64,000 nt of DNA from positions 5,280,001 to 5,344,000 of the forward strand of contig OZ005604.1 in assembly GCA_963930655.1 (NCBI GenBank), read 5' to 3'. Below, in pieces: positions 10,834-21,701 of this stretch (positions are counted from its first letter, which is position 1; every line of letters begins with the position of its first letter). The DNA comes from Myrica gale (taxonomy: Eukaryota > Streptophyta > Magnoliopsida > Fagales > Myricaceae). Both the position numbers and the translations under genes were made by a program. Under the pieces are notes generated by a model. It was not told the origin of the DNA and ran no database searches. It saw only the letters and a list, made by a program, of their open reading frames with translations.

Positions 10834-13291
10834 GGGAAAAGATTCGGTCCAAAGAACGTTAGTTCAAAGACCTTCAAAGACGCGGTTCAGATTTAAAGAG
10901 AAACATTTAACGGTCTGAAATTCGACACGTCAATTAATGAGATGGACGGAAATCGCTCGGCTTTTCTTCGGCTTTGGCCCATTTTTTGTTCTTCGGCTTT
11001 GACTCATTTTTTGTACAACCCACCCACTTTTTAGCCGGCTCTTCTTCCCCCTGTTCTTCTTTTCCACGCAACTCATTCCGTCTCTCTCACATTCAAAATT
11101 TCTTCACTTCTTCGTCATCAGTTTGCCGCTCAGAGACCATTTCATGATAATAGTTTAAAAAATATTTCCCTCAATTTTCTGCATTTATTAGTTAGGACCA
11201 ATTTAAATGCCCTGTTCGGGACTCCCCTGCTTCCATAGTCTACGAAAAGCTGTTAAAAGAAAACTGACAGACTGCGTCCAAATTCGAAGAAACAGAGAGA
11301 AGGGTGGAGTTTGAGCCAAGGAAGGTTCTTTGAACATTCAATCCTGACTGCGAGGCAAAGGGAATATAAAGATATTTACATCTTTGCTTACCAATCTCAG
11401 GATGAAGATACGTCCCTGCTTACCTGAATTGTGATACCGGTGTGGAATTATATGCATGTCCTTTACAAAAGATCAAAACTGCCAGCACTGATAGAGGTTC
11501 TATGTAAATGTTCATGGGGGAAGTGACATTTGAATTTGATACAAATAAAGAGGAGTCAACACCGTAAATGGACCAAAAACCAGAGGGCAAAACAATATAA
11601 ATTAAGAACCGCGAAAAGCTTGGAGAAAAGCCACCGAGGAACCAGACATTCTCGATTCTCGCGACCCGAACTCATTGAGAAATCTAGAGAGAGAGAGAGA
11701 GAAAACAAAACGTGAAAATGTCTCTCCCCCGTGACTCACGAAAGTCTCTCATCCCAAGCTTCCTATACTCTTCTTCTCCACTGCCGAAGAAAACTATTCT
11801 GTTTGATTTCTATACGTTGACGACGTCCAGGGCGACGAACGCTAATGGATTACCGTCTATTCCATCGCCGTTGTCGACAAAGTCTTTCGTGGTCCCGGCA
11901 CCGAAAGAAAAGATCGAGATGTACTCGTCGTCTTTCTACGCAGCGTGTACGTTTGGTGGCATCCTCAGCTGCTGTCTCACACACACGGCCGTCACCCCTC
12001 TTGATCTCGTCAAGTGCAACATGGAGGTAATTGATCGCTAACTTTTAGTTTCATTCGTTTCCTCGATTTCATCGCTTTGACATGTGTGCTTCAGCATTCT
12101 GTCATTTTATTGGCTTTATTAGGAAGACACTTAATGGGAATTTGACGTTAAACTCTGTTTTGTGATTAGATATATGCTACTCTGAACGATGAGATTTATT
12201 GTATTTGTTTTGATTTGAATGTGTCCTTGGTACTTATGGTTTGTGTATTGAAATCTTTTGATACGAGTTTCCTCACGATGAGGATGGAAGAAGATCTGAA
12301 TTTGCAGAAAAAGTTGGAATTTTAGTTGGAGTTAATGCTGTTGCGCTTTTATTGGTATTCAGCTTTGAGTGGTTTCGACTTTGTCAATTATTAGAACGGA
12401 ACACTCTTTCAGGCAGTAAAAAAGTAAGTAATTTATTGAAATTGCCTTCAAATTCAAAGTCGCGTGCGGCCCGCGACTTGCAAAGGGTATCAGCACCTGT
12501 CGCGCGCAGCCCGCGCGCTGCCTTGCGCGCGCAAAGTTTATCAATGCCTTGTCGCGCGCGGCCCGAGCGCAAGGTCGCGCGAGCATCGCTCTGTAATTAA
12601 GGTACTAACTAAAACTTCAAAGCACTACAACATATTCCTCAAATCTTCCAAACTACAGCAAATTCTTCCAAATTTTGAAATCAACAAAAACTTCCAAACG
12701 AAAGCAAATTCCTCCAAATTTACAAACTAGCAAGCTAACAAAAACTCCAAACTAGAGCATATTCCTCAAATCTTCCAAACTACCGCAAATTCCTCCAAAC
12801 TTTGAAATCAACAAAAACTTCCAAACTGCAGTAGTAGCAAATGAAGAAAAGAGCAAGACAGATCCAAGAAAAAAATATACAAATGAAGAAAATATTAACA
12901 GCGCATTTAAATTGGTCCTAACTAATAAATGCAGAAAATAGAGAGGAAATTTTTTAAAACTGTTCTCCTGCACAACAGAGGTGAAATGGTCTCTGAGTTG
13001 CAGACTGATGACGAAGAAGTGAATAAATTTTGAATGTGAGAGAGACGAAATGAGTGGCGTTGGGAAGAAGAATAGGGGGAAGAAGAGACGGCTAAAAAGT
13101 GGGTGGGTTGTACAAAAAATGAGCCATATCCAAAAAACAAAAATGAGCCAAAGTCGAAGAAAAGCCGAGCGATTTCCGTACATCTCATTAATTGACGTGT
13201 CGAATTTCAGACCGTTAAATGTTTCTCTTTAAATCTGAACCGCGTCTTTGAAGGTCTTTGAACTAACGTTCTTTGGACCGAATCTTTTCCC
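10834..13291. mobile_element. Long-TIR (Pack-MULE-like) element carrying a phosphate carrier fragment
   Basis: Terminal inverted repeats of about 380-390 bp (10834-11216 and 12897-13291) begin GGGAAAAGATTCGGTCC and end GGACCGAATCTTTTCCC. The identical hexamer GGTGGA abuts both ends (10828-10833 and 13292-13297), though MULEs usually make 9-11 bp duplications, so the duplication is short or eroded. The interior holds a captured exon of a mitochondrial phosphate carrier (11718-12025), a GC-rich patch of CGCGCG and GCCCGCG motifs (12465-12590) and a CTTCCAAA(C)-type tandem repeat (12610-12830). No transposase was found. Long TIRs plus captured host exon define a Pack-MULE-like structure; the superfamily call is inference. 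Confidence 0.75.
11718..12025 (+). pseudogene. Captured exon 1 of a mitochondrial phosphate carrier (PHT3-like)
   Basis: In frame from ATG 11718, after an N-terminal Ser/Pro-rich stretch that resembles a presequence. The carrier start IEMYSSSFYAACTFGGILSC is followed by a THTAVTPLDLVKCNME segment. This contains the PxDxVK signature (PLDLVK) of the first transmembrane helix of mitochondrial carriers, and the sequence matches the plant phosphate carrier type (EMYS..FYAACT..GGILSCG.TH..VTPLDLVKCNMQ). The exon stops at a GTAATT donor after codon E; the following 300 bp look like intron, and no other carrier exon occurs. It lies between the long TIRs of the element at 10834-13291. The functional gene is not in this window. 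It cannot make a carrier. Confidence 0.75.
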
Positions 13292-13640
13292 GGTGGAAAC
13301 CAGCATGATTCTCTAGCTGTTGATTCCCTTTTTGTACACATGACCATCGTGGCTCCAATGGCACCCATGCACGTGGAAGGGAGCCTCAAATTGGTGAATT
13401 TTCAATATGCAGCAATCATAGGAATACTACTCGCGTAATAAAATTGCAAGAATACACAGAAAATAGCACCAAAATTTTTTTTTATTGCAGGTTTATGTTA
13501 TAATGGAACTTCAACGCGTTGCGATTGTCAATGGAGGTGGACAACAGATTTCATATTTTTAAGAATATTTTCATGAAACCATGAAGCTGGACATTTCTGT
13601 TGGCTCTCTCTTTTGACATATCTCACAAGGCGTATTGCTG
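13292..13640. other. Spacer upstream of XTH gene 2
   Basis: About 350 bp between the TIR element and the XTH gene 2 core promoter. No gene or repeat was recognised. The TIR element may therefore have inserted close to the upstream regulatory region of XTH gene 2. Confidence 0.5.
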
Positions 13641-13649
13641 TTTATAAGC

Positions 13650-13657
13650 TATATAAA
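13650..13657 (+). promoter_or_regulatory. TATA box of XTH gene 2
   Basis: TATATAAA within AAGCTATATAAACCC, about 105 bp upstream of the chosen start codon at 13761. The same sequence and a similar spacing occur in the tandem paralogue. Confidence 0.7.
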
Positions 13658-13760
13658 CCCATCCCGAACCAACGACAAAAGCATCCCATTCCCATTCCAG
13701 AATTCCATCTCCACAGAGTGGAGAAAAATAGAAAGATCAAAACGATTCAGCGGAGTTGGA

Positions 13761-15564
13761 ATGGCGAGGTTAGGAGTTTTGTTAATGGCTGTATTCATCT
13801 CTGCAATAGCACTCGAGCAGAGTTTTGTCAACGCTAAATTTTCCAAGAGTATTTTTTTCAATAGCGGCGGAAACAATATGTCTGCGATCCTGGGCGATGG
13901 CGATGATCTTCAACTCGTCCTGGATAGAATGGCAGGTAAAACAATCTGCGTCTCATCGATAATATCGCGTTTCAACATTTTGGATTTTATCTTCGGCTGC
14001 TCAATGATCTAGTTTATGGCGGGCGAGTATATTCTGCACACGGAAGCATATATATAATCACATAACAGTACAGACATAGAGCATTAATTGCTCCAAATGC
14101 CATAGGGATCAGATTGTTGATATGATGCCAATTATCATAAGTTCCGGCATCTAAGCGGCCGGCCGGCCATATAATCTCGTAGTAGAAACTGACAATGAAA
14201 TATGTAAAAGCTTATATAAACGGTGATTTTCCTCTGTTCAACCAGACTAATGTGCTGTTTTTTTTTATCCCCAGGCAGTCGTATCCAATCAAAGCGAGAT
14301 TTCTTATTTGGAAGCATCGAAATGCTAATTAAGCTGGTACCCGGGAACTCTGCTGGAGTTGTCACTGCCTATTATGTAAGTTCAGCGAATCAACCACAAC
14401 AAGGCTTTGTCCCCCAATAAAAACTTCATACATACTTTTTTTTCAATTGATATTATATATGGATCGGTAGGATTGAGATCGTCCGGTATTAGCCCAATCT
14501 CAAATGCCGATTGACTATAGTCGGTATTGGCCCAATCTTGAGCATCGAGACCGAGCTCGCCCCCAAGATGGGCCGGTCAAGTTCTGTCAGGGAGGTCGGT
14601 TTTGGGCCCATCTAGTACAGCCCTAGTTTCTAGGGCGGTTACAAACCCAAAAAATGGCCTTTCTTTACGGTGCTAACTATACATATCCTAATTTATTGCA
14701 GTTATCCTCCAGTAACTGGACCATCCATGATGAAATAGATTTTGAGTTCTTAGGGAATGCTACAGGAGAACCTTACATCATCCACACAAATGTCTACACC
14801 CAAGGGATTGGAAACAAGGAGCAGCAATTCTATCCTTGGTTTGATCCAACAGACGATTATCACAACTACACGATACACTGGAACCCCACTGAGATTGTGT
14901 AAGCAAAACTTTATTAATTAATCCCAGGCTGCTACCTTCTATTCTAGTACAGAACGAATCATTCTTTTCTGCAGTAAAAGCCAAAAGGTACACTGTCGAA
15001 ATTGTCAATGGCTTCCCCTCAAACAGTCTTCTCCTGAAAGTTCCAACAAAATTTTCCAAAAGAACTCCATATTCCAACTTTGTTCAGTCCGAATTAATCC
15101 AGAAACCCAATTGCTCCAAGACCCTAATTCTTCCTCTTCACTCTGATTGCAGGTGGTACGTCGACAGTTTGCCAATTCGTGTTTTCAGAAACTATGAGAA
15201 GGATGGGATTGCTTACCCCAGCCAGCAAGCAATGAGGGTTTACTCCAGCTTATGGGATGCCGATAATTGGGCAACGCGTGGGGGGCTGCTTAAGACCAAT
15301 TGGACCAATGCCCCCTTCATAGCAAGATTCCGTCAATTTAGGCCAAGGGCTTGCAAATGGGTTGGACCAATCAGCACTAGTCAATGTGCCTCCAATACCA
15401 ATCCCGGTAACTGGTGGACTTCCCCTGTATACCAGCAGCTGGGTTACGCTGAATTGGGACAGCTTAAGTGGGTCCAAGACAACTACATGATCTACGACTA
15501 CTGCAAAGATTATAAAAGATTCAACGGACAGATGGGTCCTGAATGTTCTAAACCACAATTCTAA
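13761..15564 (+). CDS. Xyloglucan endotransglucosylase/hydrolase (XTH gene 2)
   Basis: Exons 13761-13935, 14275-14375, 14702-14898 and 15153-15564 join at GT/AG borders into 294 codons, the same length as gene 1. The start at 13761 gives a signal peptide ([20 protein letters not shown]); an upstream in-frame start would lie ahead of the TATA box. The GH16 catalytic motif [11 protein letters not shown] starts at residue 101 (E103, D105, E107), with the usual sequon N111-A-T after it and another sequon at N97-W-T. The C-terminal part has [18 protein letters not shown] and a final PEC. The product is secreted and acts on cell-wall xyloglucan. Exon structure is identical to gene 1 and strand is the same, so the pair arose by tandem duplication. 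Intron 2 holds a GGTATTxGCCCAATC-type repeat. Family is certain; donor and acceptor specificity are unknown. Confidence 0.95.
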
Positions 15565-15987
15565 CGCGCGCACTGGCCTTCAAGATTATATGTACCCTTT
15601 AATAATCCTCTGCGTTTCATTCATATTGAATTGAATTTATTATTGTTCATCGAGTTTGACAAAGCTGGCTCCATTTTGGTGCCAGTCAATTACAATTAAA
15701 ATATACGTCTCTGGTTGTTGTCTAAGCTAATTATTTCAGATCCCAAATGCCCAAGCGATAACTAAAGTAGCCAACAAAATATAACCCTCGAGAGGACTTC
15801 CAAAGCTAAAAGAAACATATAAGAACCCGGAACCCTATTTCATTTCAAATTGTCAAATTGATCCCTGTAATATACGAGAAAATCGTTTTAGTCCCTGTGA
15901 TACGAAAATCATAAATTTAGTCCCCATAATACTCATTTTATTTCGTCGTTCGTCCCTCTTCCTAAATCTGTTAGTTCACTCCACAGA

Positions 15988-16440
15988 ATGCATTCCACGT
16001 CAGCCCTGTTGCCATGTCAGCTCCTTATCCAAGCTTTTCCCCTGCGTGGTGTGGTGGCTAACTTCTTGCCCGCTTCTGCTGATGAAACTGCCTTGTGCCC
16101 CCTTTGTAACCTGGTTTCGGAGCTTGCCTCCCACCTTTTTCTACATTGCCGTTTTGCCAAGGTTGCTTGGCGGGAGTCTGCCTTCCCTCTTCGTGTGGAC
16201 CAAATGGGTGACATTTCTTTCCCGAAGTTCATTCGCCGCATTATTCTTGCCGATCAGTTTTTCCCTATCCAGTCAAGAGTGATATGGGAATTTGTGCTTA
16301 ACGCTGCTATCATTTTGGATAGTATATGGTTCAACTGTAACGACGAGGTTCATCGGGGTGAGGTTTGGTCTCCGGCTGACCTGTTGGCAATGATTGGTAG
16401 AAGCCAGAAAGTAAAAAACAAGGGAATTATAATGTCCTAA
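15988..16440 (+). pseudogene. LINE-type zf-RVT domain fragment
   Basis: A 150-codon open frame without credible start. It contains a CPLCNLVSELASHLFLHC core, the CxxC...H(x3)HC zinc-binding pattern found at the C-terminus of plant L1-type reverse transcriptases (zf-RVT). A conserved WE..L..A.....IW..RN-like stretch follows (WEFVLNAAIILDSIWFNCND). The upstream polymerase is absent. It is the first of the fragments inside the TIR element 15849-17996. It could be a captured LINE piece or part of a host gene of RVT origin. Confidence 0.7.
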
Positions 16441-16644
16441 TCCTTAGTGCCTCAGCTTTTTCAAATGAGCAGATATTGAAAAGCAAGAAAATGGAAACAA
16501 GTGAAACATAGAGACATATGAAAACCAACTAAATACCCATATCGCAAAAGCAAAATAAATATACACGTACATACGTGCGTGAGCATTAATAAAGTGTAAG
16601 AATAAACCGAAGCCAAAGGAAGGATCTGAACAGTTAGGTTACGT

Positions 16645-16913
16645 ACAGAGGAGGGGGAGGAACATGAGGAAGAGCAACAACCCAGAATTGCCCCTGTGGA
16701 GATCGTTGAGGGGATGGTAGAGGACGGTGACGGCGGAAACGATGGTGGTGAGGACGAGCTGGGCGGCGAGGATGCCGTAGACCTTGCAGATAAAGCCCCA
16801 TCGAAGCTGGTTCCCGCCATAGCTAGACCCAGGTACAGTGTCTCCCCGGACTCGAGGTCCACTTCCCCACCACTCTTCGTGCTAACACCTGCGTATCCGT
16901 ACATCTTCTCCAT
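16645..16913 (-). pseudogene. LIFEGUARD (BI-1-like) gene exon 1 fragment, frameshifted
   Basis: On the - strand, MEKMYGYAGVST then DLESGETLY begins as in plant LIFEGUARD proteins (Bax inhibitor-1 family, membrane cell-death regulators). The family sequence then continues in another frame as NQLRWGFICKVYGILAAQ, leading into the first hydrophobic helices (LVLTTIVSAVTVLYHP, then LLLFLMFLP). One missing base near the LY(P)G step explains the shift. The exon ends at a GTACGT donor near 16650 and no later exons occur. It lies antisense to its neighbours within the five-fragment TIR element. It is not functional; identity is by recognised motif. Confidence 0.65.
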
Positions 16914-17020
16914 GGGAAAACAAGTGAAAGATTTTCTTTTTTTCCCTCCCTGATTAGTTTCTTTCCCTGTAAGAAATGGAGCGGATGGTAGTTGCCTAAA
17001 AGTAGAGGTAGAGGAAAACC

Positions 17021-17242
17021 TTGGTGCGTACGAGTGTTGACAAAAAGTCCAAGACGCTCTCCACAGGCACTATCGTCGGAATCACAGTTGGTTCAGCAGT
17101 GGTTTTCTTACTCCTATTGATATTCATGGTGATTTGTCTGAAGAAACGACAGCGTCGGCAGGAACCTACTTTTGCTGCACTCTTTGAAGACACGAGAGCT
17201 CTACGATACTTGGGTTCGTTTGAGAGAGGTGCAGGACGATAA
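17021..17242 (+). pseudogene. Receptor-like transmembrane segment fragment
   Basis: A 73-codon frame with LSTGTIVGITVGSAVVFLLL, a Gly-rich single-pass membrane helix, ended by a basic stop-transfer run KKRQRRQ. This pattern is typical of the juxtamembrane exon of plant receptor-like kinases (PERK or LRR types). No kinase or extracellular domain accompanies it. It sits in the TIR element 15849-17996 and overlaps the start of the PPR frame. The precise receptor family cannot be decided. Confidence 0.4.
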
Positions 17243-17532
17243 ATCTTATGGTACTTCATTGTTTGGCATGCTTATTGGCGCATTTTCTGGTTGCGTTAAA
17301 GTGAGCCAACATATTGAGAGCATGGAAGAAGTAATTGAAAGGTGCTTCCCGTTCGATGTCTACACATACAATATGCTTTTGAGAAGACCAAGCATCTGGG
17401 AGATGGACCTTGCTTGTGAATTGTTCTATAGGATGTGTCAGAAAGGGTATGAACCTAATCGTTGGACTTATGACACTTAGTCCATGGCTTTTTTAAACGT
17501 GGGAGGAAAGTTGAGGCAAAGAGACTTATGAC
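17172..17532 (+). pseudogene. Pentatricopeptide repeat (PPR) protein fragment, frameshifted
   Basis: The frame contains FDVYTYNMLLR then ACELFYRMCQKGYEPNRWTY, one and a half 35-residue PPR units with the usual YTYN and A.ELF.RM...G..P...TY positions. The TAG that ends the frame (17478-17480) is followed in another frame by LVHGFFKRGRKVEAKRLM, the next PPR unit, so one indel has broken the repeat. PPR proteins bind organellar RNA; this scrap cannot. It is one of five fragments in the TIR element. Confidence 0.7.
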
Positions 17533-17700
17533 CCCGTGGAACGAAGCGACGCAAAAGGAGTTCGAGGACTTACGATTGCCTATGCCCTGGTACTCCGTCT
17601 CTGACCCTTCCCAGCTTGACGCGACAGTCATCAAGTACGCCAAGGAGGTGTGGCGCTTCAGCAAGGATCTTGTGCTTACGGTGTCATTGTTGGCGGGATG
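17528..17700 (+). pseudogene. Sieve element occlusion (SEO) protein fragment
   Basis: The frame reads FEDLRLPMPWYSVSDPSQLD then VIKYAKEVWRFSKDLVLTV, matching the thioredoxin-like domain of plant SEO phloem proteins (pattern MPWYSV..PS..D..VIK...EVW.F...P.LVV). After LVLTV the homology stops and TGTTGC-containing and TTTTTA repeat sequence follows. It is the last fragment in the TIR element 15849-17996. Identification is from memory of the family motif and is moderately firm. Confidence 0.55.
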
Positions 17701-18005
17701 TCATTGTTGCAGGTGGTAAGCTCTCTTATTTTTATTTTTATTTTTATTTTTATTGCTGTGGGAGACGTCATTGTTGCAGGTTGGAAGCTCTCACTATTGT
17801 TCTTCACGCAACACACCTTTTTTACGAGGAGAAACTTTAAGGGCTGATGTGGAATCAGTTCCGTCAAATAAGCTAACGGGGTGAGAATGAGGGACGAACG
17901 ACGAAACAAAAGGGGTATTATAGGGACTAAATTTATGGTTTTCTTATCAAATTGACCAAAAAGATTTTTCTCGTATATTACAGGGACCAATTTTGCATTT
18001 ATCCT

Positions 18006-19465
18006 TTTTTTCTTCTTTTTTTCCGTTCCTCGCGCGCTCTTTTCTCAACAGCCCTAGTGACGGGCACAAAGAAAGAGCTGGGCGTGTTTGTGGCTCATAA
18101 TAACGAAGAAGGTAGCGCAAGTTAAACAAGAAAGGGACAGAAATATTGCCAGATTAAGAGGAGGATGAGCCAGCTCTTGAGAGCAGTGATGAGCTTGTGG
18201 TAGTTTTAGGGGGTCCGGATTCCATCCCGATGGTACGGATGAACAAATCTCACCCAATCCTTTACGCTGTCGTCGGCGAGGGTAGACTGTATCACAATTT
18301 GTCTGTAACGTTTCCGTTGTCCACTCTCTCTCTTCTTTTCATGCTTACCATCGCTTGTTATTCCTGAATTTAAAGGGAAAGTTTGGTTGGGTCAAATTTT
18401 TTTTTTGATTTTTTGGTCAGCAAGTTTGTATTAAAGGAAATGGATAAATGTAAAATCAACTCAAGAAAATTGAATTAACAGTGATAACAAGATTATAAAA
18501 TTAGTCATTTTAGTTCTATTGTCCTCCATCAATGACCGATTTTATGCTTTTATAAAATAAAACGACAAATTTTATATTTTTGTTAGCATGCAAATTAAAT
18601 TTATTTTCACGTATTCACATAAACTTATTTGGTATTTATCCTAAACGAAAAAAAGAGCAAACCGACCTAAGAAAAGAACAGGCGAAAAGTACTTTCATAA
18701 AAAAACGATTACAAGGAAACAACAGCATAGCAAAACAGGTAACAAGAGCCTAATTATGCCCTACATCACTTTTTTTACAAACACTATTACTTTTTTTTTT
18801 ACAAATTTCAATAACTTGTAAAAAAAAAGATTTACAAAAACTTATTTTTACAAACACTTCTCACACACTAATGCTTCTTCTTTTTTTGCAAAATTTCACT
18901 CACTTTTACGAATTCTAACATTTTTTTTTTACAAATCCCAATCAAATCTACTCTCGAATAAAAAAAAAATTGTTGAAAATTTGTTTTGAAACATCTAAAC
19001 AGATCAGGTCGAGTCGTGCGTGTAAAGTTGGAAGAAATTTTCAAATTTTGCAAGTTGACTTTCTCCTTTCAGCTACTTTGTTTTTTTTTTTTTAAGAAAT
19101 TTACTTTTTACTTCCTTTTCGTTTTTAATCATGAAACTTAATGAATAAAATTTTTAGTCTTTGAGTTTTCTACTCGTTTAAATTTTGATATCTCTATCAC
19201 CCTAACTAACAGAATGATTTACCACGTCAGCTTCAATTTGACACATCACCCCTTCATTGACACGTCAACCTCCACCATTTGAACGGAATTTCTTAAAACG
19301 ACATGTAACTTTGTATTTAATTGAAACTTTGCGTTTTGATTGAAAAGTGACTTAAAGCCTCACTCCTCAGCCTTCAATCGTAGACCCTTCCCTCTTAGAA
19401 GCATTTACCACTTTCATAAACCCTAGATTGCTGCGACGGAGGACCACGACTGTTGCGACAGGATA
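18006..19465. other. AT-rich spacer, no gene
   Basis: About 1.4 kb with several poly-A and poly-T runs (for example 18400-18415, 18790-18830 and 19080-19094). Small frames at 18054-18257 and 18868-19053 on the - strand have no recognisable similarity. Nothing else is supported. Confidence 0.6.
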
Positions 19466-21138
19466 CACTACAAAAAAAATGGTCTTTAGCGGCAGTTTGC
19501 GCGACCGCTGGTGAAGACCTCGGGTCTATAGCGGCGGTCAGTACTGCCCCTATAGACCCGAACACAAATTTGCTCTTTTCGCAGCGTTTTTTTTTTGTTT
19601 TTTTTTATGTGCCAGCGTTTTTAAAACACCACTAATTTTTTCTTATATTTTCCTAGTCGGTAACAAATTTATTTTAATAACCATAATTCATTAGATGTAA
19701 AAAAATTTAACAACAAGGAGAATAAAACAAAATATACTTCATTATTGATTACTAACATTTTACAACAAACACAAAAATATCTACAAATAATCTAAAAAGT
19801 AACAAATTTCTAATATAAAATAACAATAAGTAAGGACCGACTAAAATATTCAAATATAACACAATAAGCAAGGACCAATTAAAATCTTCCTCCTTTGACA
19901 CATCAACATCCTCTATCTTGAATTATTGTAATATAAAATAAATATCACATGAGAAATAGAAATAAACAAAATATCTACTTGTATATACGGCTATAAGCAA
20001 CTCTAGGTAAAAACTGGTCAAGAAATTTCCCAAGCCTCTCTGCTCCATGGATTAAGCCTCACAAAAAATTTCATTTTAAACCGTAAACACACTTTTCATT
20101 GAAAAATCGGGTCGGAAAGCTATTCGGACACTAACATGTGGATATGGCTGTCAAGAACAATGCTCTTTAATTCATATAATAGTAGTTGCGACGTCCATCC
20201 CTCTTAAATTTCACATAGTGGGAATGATTCTCAACCAAAATAAGGGAGGACTGCCTTTCTGATGGTTTACCTGTGTAACAATGGCAGTGCAAGCCCCAGC
20301 AGCAGCAAAAAGTAAGTTTGCTTTTTGTTTCAATTCGTTAGATATTGCTTCTCGTAAGACATCTAAGAGGCTCCTGCATAAATAAAAAAGAATGAAATCA
20401 AATAAACTACAGACCAACATAATCTCAACAACAGTCAGTTCTCAAGTCATACATTGCTTCAAAACTACAAATAGCCACTTTGATCCACAGAGGTACAAAA
20501 TTTTCAGAGAGAACCGAAGGTGCTTGTGGACTAACATTTATATGCTAATTTTGATCCAATTCTGAGCAATTGAAAATTTGGAGAAATCTTAGCACACGAT
20601 GATTCCTCCATAAATGAGACCGGTCACCATTTATTTTTTGACAACCTGGTCCACCAACTTGAAGGAGTGGGTATATATGACACACTGTTATCAATTGGCA
20701 AAGAGACGTCAGTGCAATATAAGAAAACTCTTAATTATATCAACAAAGCCCGAAAGCTTGACCAGCTCTGAGCTCACCTCCACCCACCTGTCCAACCTAT
20801 GTTTTCTTCTTTTGGGGACCGCCGCTATAACGACCGCCACTAAAGGCAATACCTTTAGCAGCGTTTTTTGAAAAACGTTGCTCAAGGGGGTCTATAGCGA
20901 CCGTCACCGACCGTCGCTAAAACGACCGCCGCTACAGGTCATTCCTTTAGCGTTATTTTTGCAAAAAACACTGCTAAATGAGGTCTATAGCGGCGTTTGT
21001 GTAAAAAACGCTGCTAAAGGGGGTCTATATTGACCGCCGCTATTGACCCCCTTTAGCAGCGTTTTTTGCAAAATGTCGTAAAAAACCCCTTTAGCGGCTT
21101 TTTTAGCGACCGCCGCAATAGACCTGATTTTTGTAGTG
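19466..21138. mobile_element. Non-autonomous CACTA element, complete, TSD ATA
   Basis: The element starts CACTACAAAAAAAATGG at 19466 and ends GATTTTTGTAGTG at 21138. It is flanked by a perfect 3-bp duplication ATA (19463-19465 and 21139-21141), as CACTA elements make. Subterminal repeats of TTTAGCGGC(G), GACCGCCGCTA and GTCTATAGC type crowd both ends, most densely 20820-21120. Length 1673 bp. No transposase. The interior carries an exon-like fragment of a carrier protein at 20277-20375 on the - strand. This CACTA family differs from the GATC-rich one at 4185 and 26342. Confidence 0.95.
20277..20375 (-). pseudogene. Possible captured exon of a peroxisomal carrier (PNC-like)
   Basis: On the - strand a short open stretch reads SLLDVLREAISNELKQ then KANLLFAAAGACTAIVTQ. 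It is bounded by a TTTATGCAG acceptor-like site and a GTAAAC donor, so it looks like a single exon. The ANLL.AAAAGACTAI.TQ wording is that of plant peroxisomal adenine nucleotide carriers (mitochondrial carrier family), just before their PLDT signature, which is not present here. It lies inside the CACTA element 19466-21138. Identity is tentative because the piece is only about 33 residues. Confidence 0.4.
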
Positions 21139-21460
21139 ATAGATCAAAGAGAGAAAGAAAGAATGTCATGGAGAATATGTAAGCACTAACGTAGTTGAAT
21201 ATAGTTATTGACGGCCAAGATTGAACTATCTCCAAACATTATGTCACGGTTGTTCCTGAGCAGCCAACCCACTAAAACCCAAGCACCCACCCTTCCTTCG
21301 AGATCTTTCTAGCTAGTCTTTCAATTTCCTCCGGTTTCTCTCCCTCTCTTTAAATACCTCCTCTCGCAACCTCTACCTTCCTCATGGATAAGCCTCACAG
21401 TACTCAAACAAGCTCTCTGTTTGCAATCAAGACTCACGGTTCCTACTTTTTCGAAACTCA

Positions 21461-21675
21461 GGGCATGTTTGTTTGGCTAAAAATTTTAGAATTTAAATCC
21501 AACTTTCTAAATTAATACTCCTAACATTACTCTTACACGCATATCAATACAACTCAACATTACCTTTTTACACACATCAATACAACTTAACAACTTCTAC
21601 ACGCATGTCAATAAAACTCAAATATCACCTAAATATTCACATTATTCTTAAAATTTTCTCAAAACGCACATGCTC
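21461..21675. mobile_element. Tourist-like MITE, degraded
   Basis: Begins GGGCATGTTTGTTTGGC, the classic PIF/Harbinger MITE terminus, followed by repeated CATCAATACAACTCAACA-type segments. The right terminus is eroded (CACATGCTC near 21668-21676) and no clear TAA/TCA duplication was seen. It lies between the TATA-like TTTAAATA at about 21350 and the ATG at 21702 of the broken small gene. Confidence 0.5.
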
Positions 21676-21701
21676 GGCTTCTTTCTAGTAAATCCATCGC
21701 C

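Larger units (their letters stand above)
15849..17996. mobile_element. TIR element with five captured gene fragments (multi-gene Pack-MULE-like)
   Basis: Inverted arms of roughly 130 bp flank the element. The left arm (about 15849-15980) reads CCCTGTAATATACGAGAAAA then AAATTTAGTCCC and TTTCGTCGTTCGTCCCTC. The right arm (about 17860-17996) carries the complement. This TAGTCCCT and GTCCCTGTAATATA wording is typical of plant MULE TIRs. Between the arms lie fragments of a LINE zinc-binding region (+), a LIFEGUARD/BI-1-like gene (-), a receptor-like transmembrane segment (+), a PPR protein (+) and a sieve-element-occlusion protein (+). All are broken. Exact ends and target duplication were not resolved. 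The MULE assignment is inference; the inverted arms and the fragments are seen. Confidence 0.7.

Noticed and set aside
14654..14902. Open frame with ATG inside XTH gene 2
   Set aside because: Its useful part is exon 3 (14702-14898); the ATG and first 15 codons are intron.
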